From Streptomyces sp. MRC013 (GTDB lineage Bacteria > Actinomycetota > Actinomycetes > Streptomycetales > Streptomycetaceae): DNA of 64,000 nucleotides. The notes under the pieces were generated by a model. That model ran no database searches. It was not told where the DNA came from and was given only the letters and a program-made list of their open reading frames with translations. Shown in pieces: positions 39,761 to 47,345 of this stretch. The stretch's first letter is position 1, and the number at the start of each line of letters is the position of its first letter. Position numbers and translations under genes: made by a program. The stretch spans positions 1,054,001 to 1,118,000 of the forward strand of contig NZ_CP094264.1 of NCBI RefSeq assembly GCF_023614235.1, in the 5' to 3' direction.

Positions 39761-39802
39761 TCGGGGTGGCGGGATTTGAACCCACGACCTCTTCGTCCCG
39801 AA
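39761..39802 (-). other. orphan 3' half of tRNA-Pro (CGG), probable attachment-site scar
   Basis: On the minus strand 39802-39761 reads from the anticodon loop (TTCGGGA) through the anticodon stem, variable region and T arm (GGTTCAAATCC) to the acceptor end CACCCCGA of a prolyl tRNA. Upstream of it there is no D arm or 5' acceptor strand, so this is not a working tRNA gene. Identity confined to the 3' half is what integration of an element into tRNA-Pro leaves behind; pSAM2-type elements use such a site. Confidence 0.8.
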
Positions 39803-40175
39803 TTAGGGACGCTACGTAACTGACGTGTGGCCCGCGACTCTCTGACCTGCACTGTAGTATTGCAAACGCGCAGGTCAGGGGCGTGAATTCAAGACTTTTC
39901 CCCGGTCCCGTGACGTCTGGCCGATCGCTGGAACACCTCTCCCGCATGTCTGACTTCTTCAAGATCACACCTGGTTTACACCCAGAATCGGCAGAAGTGT
40001 GTCAGACGTACGCCCAGGTCAGGGTGCGGGTAATAGTGCCGCCCCGCACCTCGCGCGACACCCTCAGAACTGGATGCCACACCCGGGACTCTGGTCAGTT
40101 CACCGGCCACAGGACGAGCGCGCGAACGGCTTCACCCACGGAGCTGGTTGATCCGATCCCAGGTGCCCACGTCCA
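39803..40175. other. non-coding stretch with an inverted repeat
   Basis: No gene is supported. A perfect nine-bp inverted repeat CTGACCTGC (39842-39850) and GCAGGTCAG (39870-39878), with a 19-base spacer, shares its core with the CCTGACCTGC copies near 38.56 kb. The second copy of the CAAGATCACACCT repeat is also here. Confidence 0.55.
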
Positions 40176-40985
40176 TCACAGACCCCCGTCCGGGGCGTGC
40201 GCCAGCGTCGCCGCCCGCTCCGCCATCGACCGCTTCCATTCCGTGCCGTCCTCGTCGGCGATCTCCCGCCACAGAGCCGCGGTAGCCAGACCGAGCGCGC
40301 TGAGTGCTTCCTGCGACGCACTGCGCCACGACGGGAACCGTCCGGCGAAGGTGAGCGCCGAGTCCACCGAGTGGCCGGCCTCCATGAGCCGCAGCGCTAG
40401 GGCGCCCGGGTCGATCCACGCCGCGCCCCGCGTCGGCCATGCCCAGTCCACGAGCCGGGCCCGATCGCCGACGATCAGGACGTTGTCCGGCGCGAAGTCT
40501 GTGTGCAGCAGCGTCGTCCCCGCGAACAGATGCAACGTGCCCGGCGGCGCGTAGTCCGCCCACCGGTCGACCGCGTCCTTGATGTCGACGTCGGTCGGGG
40601 CCGTGACCCCTTGCAGCTCGGTGAGCGCCGCTTCCACGAGCGGCAGATCCGCCGACCCGGGCGCGTAGTCGGCGTGCCGACCGTCAACCACCTCGTAGCC
40701 CAGCAGGCTCCAGCCGTCCAGCTCTAGATGCCAATACAGGCGCGGGCAGGACGTCGGCAGGTGCGGAGCCACAGCCGCCTCACGGCGCTGGGCGCTCACC
40801 TGCGGATGGTCGGCCGGGATGCCCTTCACGAAGACGCTGCCGCTGTCGGTCTCCAGGACCGAAGCGATGCCGGAATTCATGCCGCCGCTCACGGTCACCG
40901 CCTGATGTACGGCGCCGGTCTTGTCCGCAACGGCCTGGAGGACATCGTCGGGAAGCTGCTCGAAGGGGATACGGGTCATCGACAC
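40176..40985 (-). CDS. APH/choline kinase-like phosphotransferase downstream of the radical SAM unit
   Basis: The 269-aa protein has an intact kinase-like core: FVKGIP in the ATP-binding lobe, HTDFAPDNVL as catalytic loop with Asp and Asn in place, and LVDWAWP as metal site. It starts at GTG 40985 or ATG 40979. It follows the precursor-like peptide gene in the same direction after a 109-base gap, so it may belong to the same transcript. The substrate could be a small molecule, a peptide or an antibiotic; homology to aminoglycoside kinases alone does not show resistance. Confidence 0.82.
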   Translation of the reverse strand: MSMTRIPFEQLPDDVLQAVADKTGAVHQAVTVSGGMNSGIASVLETDSGSVFVKGIPADHPQVSAQRREAAVAPHLPTSCPRLYWHLELDGWSLLGYEVVDGRHADYAPGSADLPLVEAALTELQGVTAPTDVDIKDAVDRWADYAPPGTLHLFAGTTLLHTDFAPDNVLIVGDRARLVDWAWPTRGAAWIDPGALALRLMEAGHSVDSALTFAGRFPSWRSASQEALSALGLATAALWREIADEDGTEWKRSMAERAATLAHAPDGGL

Positions 40986-41094
40986 GCGCGGGTCCTTGGG
41001 TGCTCGGGGGAAAGGGGATGCCGCCCCGGCCAGGGTACGGCCGGGGCGGCATCAGGGGTGGAACGATCGGAAGCGGGTCGAGCCCGCCCCGGTC

Positions 41095-41307
41095 CTAGTA
41101 GGGCTGGTCGTCACCGGCCGAGCAGGAGCACTCGGCTCCCTCGGCGGCCGTGTCCAGGTCAGCGATGATCTGGAACTCGTTGTCGCCGATCGTCGCGGCG
41201 GGCAACGGCACCGGCAGCGCGCCGACCGGCCCGTCCGACGGGCGGCGGCCGATGGTGACCGCCACGGGCTGGCGCGGCGGGGCGAGGGCGGCAGTGGGCG
41301 GAGTCAT
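41095..41307 (-). CDS. 70-aa putative RiPP precursor peptide
   Basis: The peptide starts MTPPTAALAPPRQPVAVTIG and ends ADLDTAAEGAECSCSAGDDQPY when read in two parts. Its ATG overlaps the stop of the radical SAM gene (ATGA), so it is translated from the same message. It has a Pro/Val-rich N-terminal part, a helical acidic middle (EFQIIADLDTAAEG) and a C-terminal C60-S-C62 with Asp/Gly/Gln/Pro/Tyr, the usual leader/core layout. No signal peptide or domain is visible. The core position and the modification are inference. Confidence 0.7.
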   Translation of the reverse strand: MTPPTAALAPPRQPVAVTIGRRPSDGPVGALPVPLPAATIGDNEFQIIADLDTAAEGAECSCSAGDDQPY

Positions 41308-42467
41308 GATCCGTAACCTCCATGCTGGCAGTAGAGCTCTCGACGGTCCCCCGCCTCCTGGTAGAGCTTGGCAAGCGGCCGACACGTGCGACACGTGTCC
41401 ACCTTCGTGCAGCCAGAGCATCCACCGGTGCGGAGCTGTAGGGACTCGGCGATCACGCCGAGTCGGGTGAGGGCTTCGACGCCCTCGGTGACGAGGTTCA
41501 CGTTCGGGTCGCGGCCGACCTTGCAGACCGACGCGATGCCGTGCGGGTTCACGTGGAAGAACGTCCGCCCGGCATTGCAGCCCGTGAAGATGCTCCGGGG
41601 CTTGAGGTCTGCGTACGACTGCGAGGCGAGGGGATTCGCGCCGCCGTCGATCGTCGGCGACATGTTCGTGAACACCTCGTGGTGGAAGCCGTACGACTGG
41701 CACAGGGCCACCATCGCGTCGACCTCGTGGGCGTTGTCGTCCGACACGATCACGTTCAGTCGGACCGGTAGGCCGTCCTCGCGGGCGGCGTCCAGGCCCT
41801 TGATCCACCGGTCGTAGGCGCCGCGGTTCTTGGCGACCTTGTCGTACGTCTCGGCGGCCGCCCCATAGACGCTCACCGTCAGCCGGTACGGCCGGTGGCG
41901 GCGGAACAGGTCCCGGATCTGCGGCTTGCGCAGCGACGACCCGTTCGTGGAGACCTGGACCATCATGCCGAGCTGGTGGGCGTAGATGTACGCGGCGCCG
42001 AACTGCTTGTCGATCAGAGCCTCGCCGCCGGTGATCTGCAACCACAGCACGCCGGCCTCCTGCATCACCTGGAGGAGGCGCTGCTTGCCGTCCCAAGGCA
42101 GGCCGGAGAACTTCTTCTCGGGGAGGTAGCAGAAGTCGCAGTCGTAGTCACAGCCGAGGTTGATCTCCCACGAAGCCCGCCCGTACCCGTAAGCCGAGCG
42201 CTCGCGGACCAGGAGGACGTCGCCGGCCGGGGCTTCGGGCAGCTTGATACCCCACGCCTGTGCCGCCGCGTCGCCCACCCAGGCCGGGAGCACCAGACCT
42301 TCGCGGGTCGCGGTCGCCAGCTCCTCGTAGCGGACCTCGGGAATCCGTACGCCCGATGCCTGGCCCGGCCGCAGCAGGAGGTACTGGGCGAGGAACGGGC
42401 TCGCCACGAGCTGCGGTACATCGGTGCGATCCTCCTGTGCTGGTCTGGGACTCGTCGTTGTTGTCAC
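41304..42467 (-). CDS. radical SAM / SPASM-type protein, probable peptide maturase
   Basis: The start is GTG 42467, with GGAGG six bases upstream; a GTG at 42479 would add four residues. Numbered from 42467 (387 aa), the radical SAM cluster motif is C106-x3-C110-x2-C113 (NLGCDYDCDFCYLP) and the SAM-binding GGE motif follows at 147-149. Seven C-terminal cysteines (297, 315, 350, 353, 359, 362, 380, in CNAG, SVCKVG, GGCSGC, DTCRTC and LYCQHG) match a SPASM or twitch region holding auxiliary iron-sulfur clusters. Such enzymes modify ribosomal peptides. The coupled small gene just downstream is the natural substrate candidate. The extra 90-residue N-terminal domain could bind the leader. Confidence 0.88.
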   Translation of the reverse strand: MTTTTSPRPAQEDRTDVPQLVASPFLAQYLLLRPGQASGVRIPEVRYEELATATREGLVLPAWVGDAAAQAWGIKLPEAPAGDVLLVRERSAYGYGRASWEINLGCDYDCDFCYLPEKKFSGLPWDGKQRLLQVMQEAGVLWLQITGGEALIDKQFGAAYIYAHQLGMMVQVSTNGSSLRKPQIRDLFRRHRPYRLTVSVYGAAAETYDKVAKNRGAYDRWIKGLDAAREDGLPVRLNVIVSDDNAHEVDAMVALCQSYGFHHEVFTNMSPTIDGGANPLASQSYADLKPRSIFTGCNAGRTFFHVNPHGIASVCKVGRDPNVNLVTEGVEALTRLGVIAESLQLRTGGCSGCTKVDTCRTCRPLAKLYQEAGDRRELYCQHGGYGS

Positions 42468-42485
42468 GGCGACCTCCACGATTGG

Positions 42486-42686
42486 TCAGGCCGATGCGGC
42501 CTCAAAGCCGCGGGTGGTGTGCAGGTGGATCAGGGCTTCCAAGCGCCGAATGCAGCGGGTGCAGCACGTGAACGGCGCTTCCCCTGCCTCCGCGCTCTGT
42601 ATGGGCCCGATCCACAGGACGGGCACGTCTGTGGCTTCGCAGCGCCAGCACAGACCGATGACCCAGGCGCTATCCTTGGCGCTCAC
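42486..42686 (-). CDS. small Cys-rich protein, zinc-ribbon-like
   Basis: The 66-aa product (GTG 42686) holds LCWRCEATD and FTCCTRCIRRLE, two C-x-x-C pairs about 29 residues apart that could bind one zinc. It overlaps the preceding 28-aa frame by four bases (GTGA) and ends 18 bases before the radical SAM start. Similar small zinc proteins occur in streptomycete clusters with HTH-TPR regulators, but the function is unknown. Confidence 0.7.
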   Translation of the reverse strand: MSAKDSAWVIGLCWRCEATDVPVLWIGPIQSAEAGEAPFTCCTRCIRRLEALIHLHTTRGFEAASA

Positions 42687-42769
42687 CCGGTCTTGACCCC
42701 GAAGCAGAGGGCACCAAGCATCCCGACGAGGATCACCACATAGAGGACTTGTCTCCCCCGCTCAGCCAC
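42683..42769 (-). CDS. 28-aa single-span membrane peptide
   Basis: GTG 42769 lies inside the end of the ATP-binding protein gene (eight-base overlap). The short frame reads V-A-E-R-G-R-Q, a hydrophobic helix VLYVVILVGMLGALCFGV, then K-T-G and stop. That stop overlaps the next gene's GTG. The positive N-terminus and single hydrophobic span suggest a small membrane protein. Support comes from the chain of overlaps and its composition; there is no family evidence. Confidence 0.5.
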   Translation of the reverse strand: MAERGRQVLYVVILVGMLGALCFGVKTG

Positions 42770-43292
42770 CGGGGGCCTCCGCGTCGGCGTCGAGATTGGC
42801 CCACACGCGCTTGCCCCACCGCAGGGGCTCGACGCCCCACCGGCCGGGACACAGAGCCTCCACGATGAGCAGGCCGCGGCCGGACTCCGCCAGGTCCACG
42901 ACGGGGCGCAGGAGCAGCGCCGGCAGGATGCGGGACAGGTCCACCACAGCTACCTGGACGACGGACCGGTCCACCCGCGAGGCGGTCACCCGGATCGTGT
43001 CCCGCCGGCCGTGGTTCACGGCGTTGGCCACCAGCTCGGTCACGACGAGCTGCGCGGAGTCGGTGACGACCTCCAGGCCCCACAGCCGCAGCGCGCGGTC
43101 CACCAGGCGCCGCGCCGCACCGGCGGACTCCGCACGGCGAGGCAGGCACTCCGTGAACGCGGGCTTCCCGCGCACCAGGGTCTCGACCATCAGGCGCGCA
43201 CCGTTCCTCGTGAACCGGGGGGCCAGGCCATCGGCCGAGGCCGGGAGCGGCGCCTCTGCGGGGCAGGGCGGGGTGGACAGGGCCTTACGCAT
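42762..43292 (-). CDS. GHKL-type ATP-binding protein (RsbW-like)
   Basis: ATG 43292 overlaps the upstream gene's end by eight bases. The 176-aa protein carries the HATPase_c_2 motifs: N box QLVVTELVANAVNHG and the G1 region DLAESGRGLLIVEAL, followed by WGVEPL...GKRVWANL. Streptomycetes have many such stand-alone anti-sigma-factor-like ATPases, often beside HTH regulators and DUF397 proteins. The partner is unknown. It is part of the leftward chain leading to the radical SAM gene. Confidence 0.85.
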   Translation of the reverse strand: MRKALSTPPCPAEAPLPASADGLAPRFTRNGARLMVETLVRGKPAFTECLPRRAESAGAARRLVDRALRLWGLEVVTDSAQLVVTELVANAVNHGRRDTIRVTASRVDRSVVQVAVVDLSRILPALLLRPVVDLAESGRGLLIVEALCPGRWGVEPLRWGKRVWANLDADAEAPGG

Positions 43293-43620
43293 CGCCGTCG
43301 CCTTCCTCGCCGGTGGGCTCACGGGTAGCCGCCACCCCCAGGGAGACGAGGGCCGCGAGTCTGTCCGGCGGACACAGCAGACCCGGACCGTCGAGCGGCA
43401 CCACCCACCACGGCCCGGCCTTTTGAGGCTCAATCACATCCGGGGCCGGGACCAGCAGCAGCGCGCGGTAGGGGTGGCTCATGGAGCCCTCCACCTGCCA
43501 CGTCATGGCCACGGACGGGGGCACGAGGGCCGTGTAGGACCCCTGGTCCGGGAACCCGTCGCGGCTGTAGAAGACGGGACCGCCCTCCAGGCTCTCCGCG
43601 AGCGGCGGCGCGCACTTCAC
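43285..43620 (-). CDS. hypothetical protein of the radical SAM island
   Basis: The 111-aa product starts at GTG 43620, which overlaps the previous stop (GTGA). It contains TALVPPSVAMTWQVEGSMSH and ALLLVPAPDVIEPQKAGPWW, predicted beta strands with no transmembrane segment and no known catalytic motif. The tightly overlapping starts and stops argue that it is translated together with its neighbours. Confidence 0.65.
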   Translation of the reverse strand: MKCAPPLAESLEGGPVFYSRDGFPDQGSYTALVPPSVAMTWQVEGSMSHPYRALLLVPAPDVIEPQKAGPWWVVPLDGPGLLCPPDRLAALVSLGVAATREPTGEEGDGDA

Positions 43621-43838
43621 CGGGTCGTCAGGGCGAGCGCGGCGTGGACCAGCTCCTCGCGGATGATGACCGCCCCGAACAGGACACCCGGGCGCAGCCA
43701 CGCCGCGCCCCGGTTCTTCCACTCCGCGATGCCCTGCTGAATTGACGGGGCGGAAGGCAGGGGCCACGTCCCGTCTGTGAACGCCCTCTCACCGGCGGTC
43801 GCCACCCAAGTGATCGACTCCTCCACGCGCTGTTCCAT
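43617..43838 (-). CDS. small hypothetical protein, first gene of the leftward unit
   Basis: The 73-aa protein starts at ATG 43838 with GGGGG ahead of it; an in-frame start at 43889 would lie in the intergenic control region. It reads MEQRVEESITWVATAGERAF and later AAWLRPGVLFGAVIIREELV. I do not recognise it. It faces the HTH-TPR gene across 137 bases and begins the chain of overlapping genes. Confidence 0.65.
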   Translation of the reverse strand: MEQRVEESITWVATAGERAFTDGTWPLPSAPSIQQGIAEWKNRGAAWLRPGVLFGAVIIREELVHAALALTTR

Positions 43839-43975
43839 GTATGCCCCCAAGCGGCATTTATCTGGATCGCTGTGACCTACGTCATGCAACCGGCGCTACC
43901 GTGACGGGGACAACACCGGTTGGCGCCCGATGCGTTTACCGGGTTTAACGCCCTGCTTGGGAGGGTGCACACACC
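43839..43975. promoter_or_regulatory. divergent control region between the regulator and the small-gene unit
   Basis: The 137-base gap carries the promoters of both directions. A short inverted repeat TGACCTACGTCA (43873-43884) is a possible operator for the HTH-TPR regulator. GGGAGGG before GTG 43976 is its ribosome-binding site. Exact -10 and -35 boxes cannot be fixed by eye. Confidence 0.45.
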
Positions 43976-45373
43976 GTGACGACTTCTCGCGCGCGCAATG
44001 AAACTCTCCGACTCGCCTTGGAACAGGCGGGTCTGACGTACGACCAGTTCGCCGCAGACATCCGCCGCATCGCGGCCGAGGCCGGCGAGACTCTCCGCAC
44101 GAACCGGTCCGCCGTGGCCCACTGGGTCGCCGGCCAACCACCCTCCCCGGAAACCGCCGCCTACATTGCGGAAGCCCTGTCCCGTCGCCTCGGGCGGCAC
44201 CTCACCCCGGCCAATCTCGGCTGGCAGGTGCCCGAACATGGCAACGGGTCCGACGCCCGGCTTGGGTTGGGCATCGGACCCGATCCAGTGGACATCGTAC
44301 GGCGAATCGGGGAGGCCGACATCAACCGCCGAAAGATCCTTACGGGAGCCGCGTACAGCGTTGCCGCCGCTGCCCTGCCTCTTGGCCTCGCACAGGCGGC
44401 GGAAGCACAGGAGCGCGCAGCGGGCGCAGCAGGGCGCATGGTCGGGGAAGGCGACATCGACGCCGTCCGCTCCATGCTCAAGGCGTTCACCGCGATCGAC
44501 GAGCGCCAAGGCGGGCTGCACGGCCGTTCCGCCGTCATCCAGTGCCTCCGGACCGACGTCGCCGACCTCACCCGGGCCCGGTTCGCGAAGGAGGCCGTAC
44601 GCGGGGATGCCCTCACGGCCGTGGCTGCTTTCGTGTTCCTCGCCGGGTGGAAGGCCTACGACGCCGGGGAACACGGCCTCGCCCAGCGCTACTACCTCCA
44701 GAGCCTGGGCCTGACCCGGGAGGCCGGCAACCCGCTCCACGAGGCGTGGGTGCTGCGGATCATGGCCCACAACGGGATGGACATCGCCCGCCCCGAGCAC
44801 ACGCTGGACCTCGCGGACGCTGCCCTGTCCCTGGCCACGGGCCGCGCCGAGCCCGGGATACTGTCCATGTTCGTCGTCTGCCGGGCCCGCGCGCTCGCGG
44901 TCGCCGGCCGCGGCCCGGAGGCCGTCGCGGAGGTCCGCCGGGCCCAAGACCTCGCCATCCGGGGCGAGGACGACGTCCTGCCGTACTGGCTCACCCTGTC
45001 CGGCTCCCCCCGCGCGGCCGTGGCCTCCCACGCCGCGAAGGTGTTCCGTGCTCTCAAGGACCACCCCAACGCGGCCAAGCAGTACGCCTCCGCCGGGCGC
45101 GGCTACGGCGCCGTCGACCAAGGCGGCCTGTCCCGCATCACGGCCCTGTCCCTGGCCGCCCTGGGCAAGGAGCAAGCCGCCCAGGGGCACCTGGAGCAGG
45201 CGTGCACCACGTGGGACCAGGCCCTCACGTACTTCAGCGGGGTGTACTCCGATCGGGCGGTCAAGCAGGTCGGTTCCATTCGCCGGCAGCTCACCGTCTT
45301 CGAGCGGCGCGGCGTCGGCGCTGCCTCGCTCCTCAATGAGCGGGCCCGCTCCTGGCAGCTCACCCATGCCTGA
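43976..45373 (+). CDS. HTH transcriptional regulator with TPR-like C-terminus
   Basis: The 465-aa protein begins with an XRE-like helix-turn-helix (residues 10-55, LEQAGLTYDQFAADIR and TNRSAVAHWVAGQPP). After a linker with a hydrophobic Ala-rich patch (about 125-140), it has about 300 residues of tetratricopeptide-like helices (HGLAQRYYLQSLGLTREAGN, AEPGILSMFVVCRARALAV). This is the common Streptomyces regulator type found next to small ATPases and DUF proteins; it may sense a peptide or protein through its repeats. It likely controls the divergent unit. Confidence 0.85.
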   Translation: MTTSRARNETLRLALEQAGLTYDQFAADIRRIAAEAGETLRTNRSAVAHWVAGQPPSPETAAYIAEALSRRLGRHLTPANLGWQVPEHGNGSDARLGLGIGPDPVDIVRRIGEADINRRKILTGAAYSVAAAALPLGLAQAAEAQERAAGAAGRMVGEGDIDAVRSMLKAFTAIDERQGGLHGRSAVIQCLRTDVADLTRARFAKEAVRGDALTAVAAFVFLAGWKAYDAGEHGLAQRYYLQSLGLTREAGNPLHEAWVLRIMAHNGMDIARPEHTLDLADAALSLATGRAEPGILSMFVVCRARALAVAGRGPEAVAEVRRAQDLAIRGEDDVLPYWLTLSGSPRAAVASHAAKVFRALKDHPNAAKQYASAGRGYGAVDQGGLSRITALSLAALGKEQAAQGHLEQACTTWDQALTYFSGVYSDRAVKQVGSIRRQLTVFERRGVGAASLLNERARSWQLTHA

Positions 45374-45842
45374 CCTGGGCACACGAATACGCCTCGCTCG
45401 GGTTGGCGGTGAGCGGGGCGTCTCCGTCGGGACGCGTAGCACTTCAGCAGCATCAGCATCGGTAACTGACGGACCCGCAATAGGCCGCACGTGTAGTGAC
45501 GTTCCTGTGACACGAGGCAGAGGGCGGCCCGCTCCCGGAGTCGTGGAGGGGGACGCCCGGCATCACCCTCCGGGGGGCAGTTGTTGGTGGTGCTCGGGGT
45601 CCTCGCGTTCCGAGCCGCACAATCGGGCCAGGCGCCGGGTTGGCCCGCTCGCGCTTCTGCTCGCGAGCAGGTGAGCCCGACACCGGGACCGGCACGACCT
45701 CAGCCCGGCGAAGACCAGGCCGCCCGGACACGTCCGGACACGTGTCCGGCCTGGTCGGGGGGCGGCCGGATCCTCGGGCACGGGGACCTGAGCCGTCGCA
45801 CAGTGGGCTCCGGCCGCCGGGCCGGCCGTACGGGCGGCCGGG
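45374..45842. other. intergenic region with strong dyad symmetry
   Basis: No gene is supported. A 14-bp palindrome (45657-45670, half CTGCTCG) and a nested structure at 45713-45756 are present. The latter has outer arms GACCAGGCCG and its complement enclosing a 16-bp palindrome CCGGACACGTGTCCGG (45734-45749) preceded by a direct CCGGACACGT. It lies between convergent genes and marks the right edge of the island. Confidence 0.6.
45713..45756. terminator. large cruciform/terminator-like structure
   Basis: Ten-bp outer arms (45713-45722 and 45747-45756) can form a hairpin ahead of the convergent dehydrogenase and regulator ends. The inner perfect palindrome could instead be a protein-binding site. 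Confidence 0.5.
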
Positions 45843-47288
45843 TTACAGGGCCAGTCCGGTGAGGACCAGGACCCGCTCGTAGGTGTAGTCCTCCATGGCG
45901 TACGCGACGCCCTCGCGGCCGACGCCGGACTGCTTGACGCCGCCGTACGGCATCTGGTCGGCGCGGTACGAGGGGACGTCGCCGACGACCACGCCGCCGA
46001 CCTCCAGCGCGCGGTGGGCGCGGAAGGCGGTCCGCAGGTCGCGGGTGAAGACACCGGCCTGGAGGCCGAACCTGGAGTCGTTGACCTCGGCGAAGGCGGC
46101 GGTCTCGCCGTCCACCCGGTGCAGGGTCAGGACCGGGCCGAAGACCTCCTCGCAGGCGAGGGTCGTGCCGGCGGGCAGGTCGGCGAGCACGGTCGGGGCG
46201 TAGGAGGCGCCCTCGCGCTTGCCGCCGGTGAGGAGGGCGGCGCCGCCCTTGACGGCCTCGTCGACCCACGCCTCGACGCGCTTGGCGGCGTCCTCGCTGA
46301 CGAGCGGGCCCACGTCGGTCGACTCGTCGCCCGGGTCGCCGGTGCCCTGCGCCTCGACCGCGGCGACGATCTTCGGGACGAGCCGGTCGTAGACCGAGGC
46401 GTCCGCGACGACCCGCTGGACGGAGATGCAGGACTGCCCGGCCTGGTAGTTGGAGAAGGTGGCGATGCGGGTCGCCGCCCAGTCGAGGTCCTCCTCGGAG
46501 GACCAGTCGGCCAGCACCACGGCCGCGGCGTTGCCGCCGAGCTCCAGGGTGCAGTGCTTGTGCGGCACGGACTGCTGGATGGCGTAGCCGACCTTGTCGG
46601 AGCCGGTGAAGGAGATGACCGGCAGGCGCTCGTCCTGGACCAGCGCGGGCATGCGGTCGTTGGACACCGGCAGGACGGACCAGGAGCCGGCGGGCAGGTC
46701 GGTCTCGCCGAGCAGTTCGCCCAGGAGCAGGGCGGAGAGCGGGGTGGCCGGGGCCGGCTTGAGGATGATGGGGGCGCCGACGGCGATGGCCGGGGCGACC
46801 TTGTGGGCGCACAGGTTCAGCGGGAAGTTGAACGGTGCGATGCCGAGGACGGCGCCCTTGGGGAAGCGGCGCGTCAGGGCGAGGCGGCCGGTGCCGCCGG
46901 CGTCGGTGTCGAGGCGCTGGGCCTCGCCGCCGTTGAAGCGGCGGGCCTCCTCGGCGGCGAAGCGGAAGACGGAGACGGCGCGGCCGACCTCGCCCCGGGC
47001 CCACTTGAGGGGCTTGCCGTTCTCGGCGGTGATGAGGCGCGCGATCTCCTCGGTGCGCTCGGCGAGCCGCTTCGACACGTGGTCGAGGGCGGCGGCGCGG
47101 ACGTGCGCGGGGGTGGCGGCGAACTCGTCGACGACGGCGTGGGCGGCGGCCACGGCCTCTTCGACCTGGGCCTCGGTGGGCACGCTCACCCGGCCGACGA
47201 GGCGGCCGTCCCAGGGGGAGGTGACGTCGAAGGTGGTCTCGCCGGCGGCCTGGCGGCCGGCGAGCCAGAAGGCGTGGGTGGCAGTCAT
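45843..47288 (-). CDS. aldehyde dehydrogenase, likely succinate-semialdehyde dehydrogenase
   Basis: The 481-aa NAD(P)-dependent enzyme starts at ATG 47288 (MTATHAFWLAGRQAAG). The catalytic Cys is in NYQAGQSCISVQR and the general base Glu in LELGGNAAA; the cofactor region is FPKGAVLGIAPFNFPLN and SFTGSDKVG. It lies in the same direction as a PucR regulator and close to gabT, so oxidation of succinate semialdehyde to succinate fits. However, the family is broad and NAD/NADP choice cannot be read here. Confidence 0.85.
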   Translation of the reverse strand: MTATHAFWLAGRQAAGETTFDVTSPWDGRLVGRVSVPTEAQVEEAVAAAHAVVDEFAATPAHVRAAALDHVSKRLAERTEEIARLITAENGKPLKWARGEVGRAVSVFRFAAEEARRFNGGEAQRLDTDAGGTGRLALTRRFPKGAVLGIAPFNFPLNLCAHKVAPAIAVGAPIILKPAPATPLSALLLGELLGETDLPAGSWSVLPVSNDRMPALVQDERLPVISFTGSDKVGYAIQQSVPHKHCTLELGGNAAAVVLADWSSEEDLDWAATRIATFSNYQAGQSCISVQRVVADASVYDRLVPKIVAAVEAQGTGDPGDESTDVGPLVSEDAAKRVEAWVDEAVKGGAALLTGGKREGASYAPTVLADLPAGTTLACEEVFGPVLTLHRVDGETAAFAEVNDSRFGLQAGVFTRDLRTAFRAHRALEVGGVVVGDVPSYRADQMPYGGVKQSGVGREGVAYAMEDYTYERVLVLTGLAL

Positions 47289-47345
47289 CGCGGTCCCGGC
47301 CCTTCCGAGTAGTGGGGTGTCTGGCACACGTGCTTGGCGCTCACC

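Larger units (their letters stand above)
39665..39985. repeat. imperfect direct repeat flanking the tRNA-Pro fragment
   Basis: CAAGATCACACCT occurs at 39665-39677 and 39960-39972. In both cases a related sequence ending in ACCCAG follows, so similarity extends over about 26 bases. The copies flank the tRNA fragment and may be arm-type integrase sites or duplication scars. Confidence 0.55.

Noticed and set aside
39761..39850. A complete tRNA-Pro gene on the minus strand
   Set aside because: Only the 3' half is present; no D arm or 5' acceptor strand can be formed from the upstream bases.
40176..40985. Antibiotic resistance phosphotransferase
   Set aside because: The active site is intact but the fold is shared by many kinases; the context favours a role with the radical SAM unit, so no resistance is claimed.
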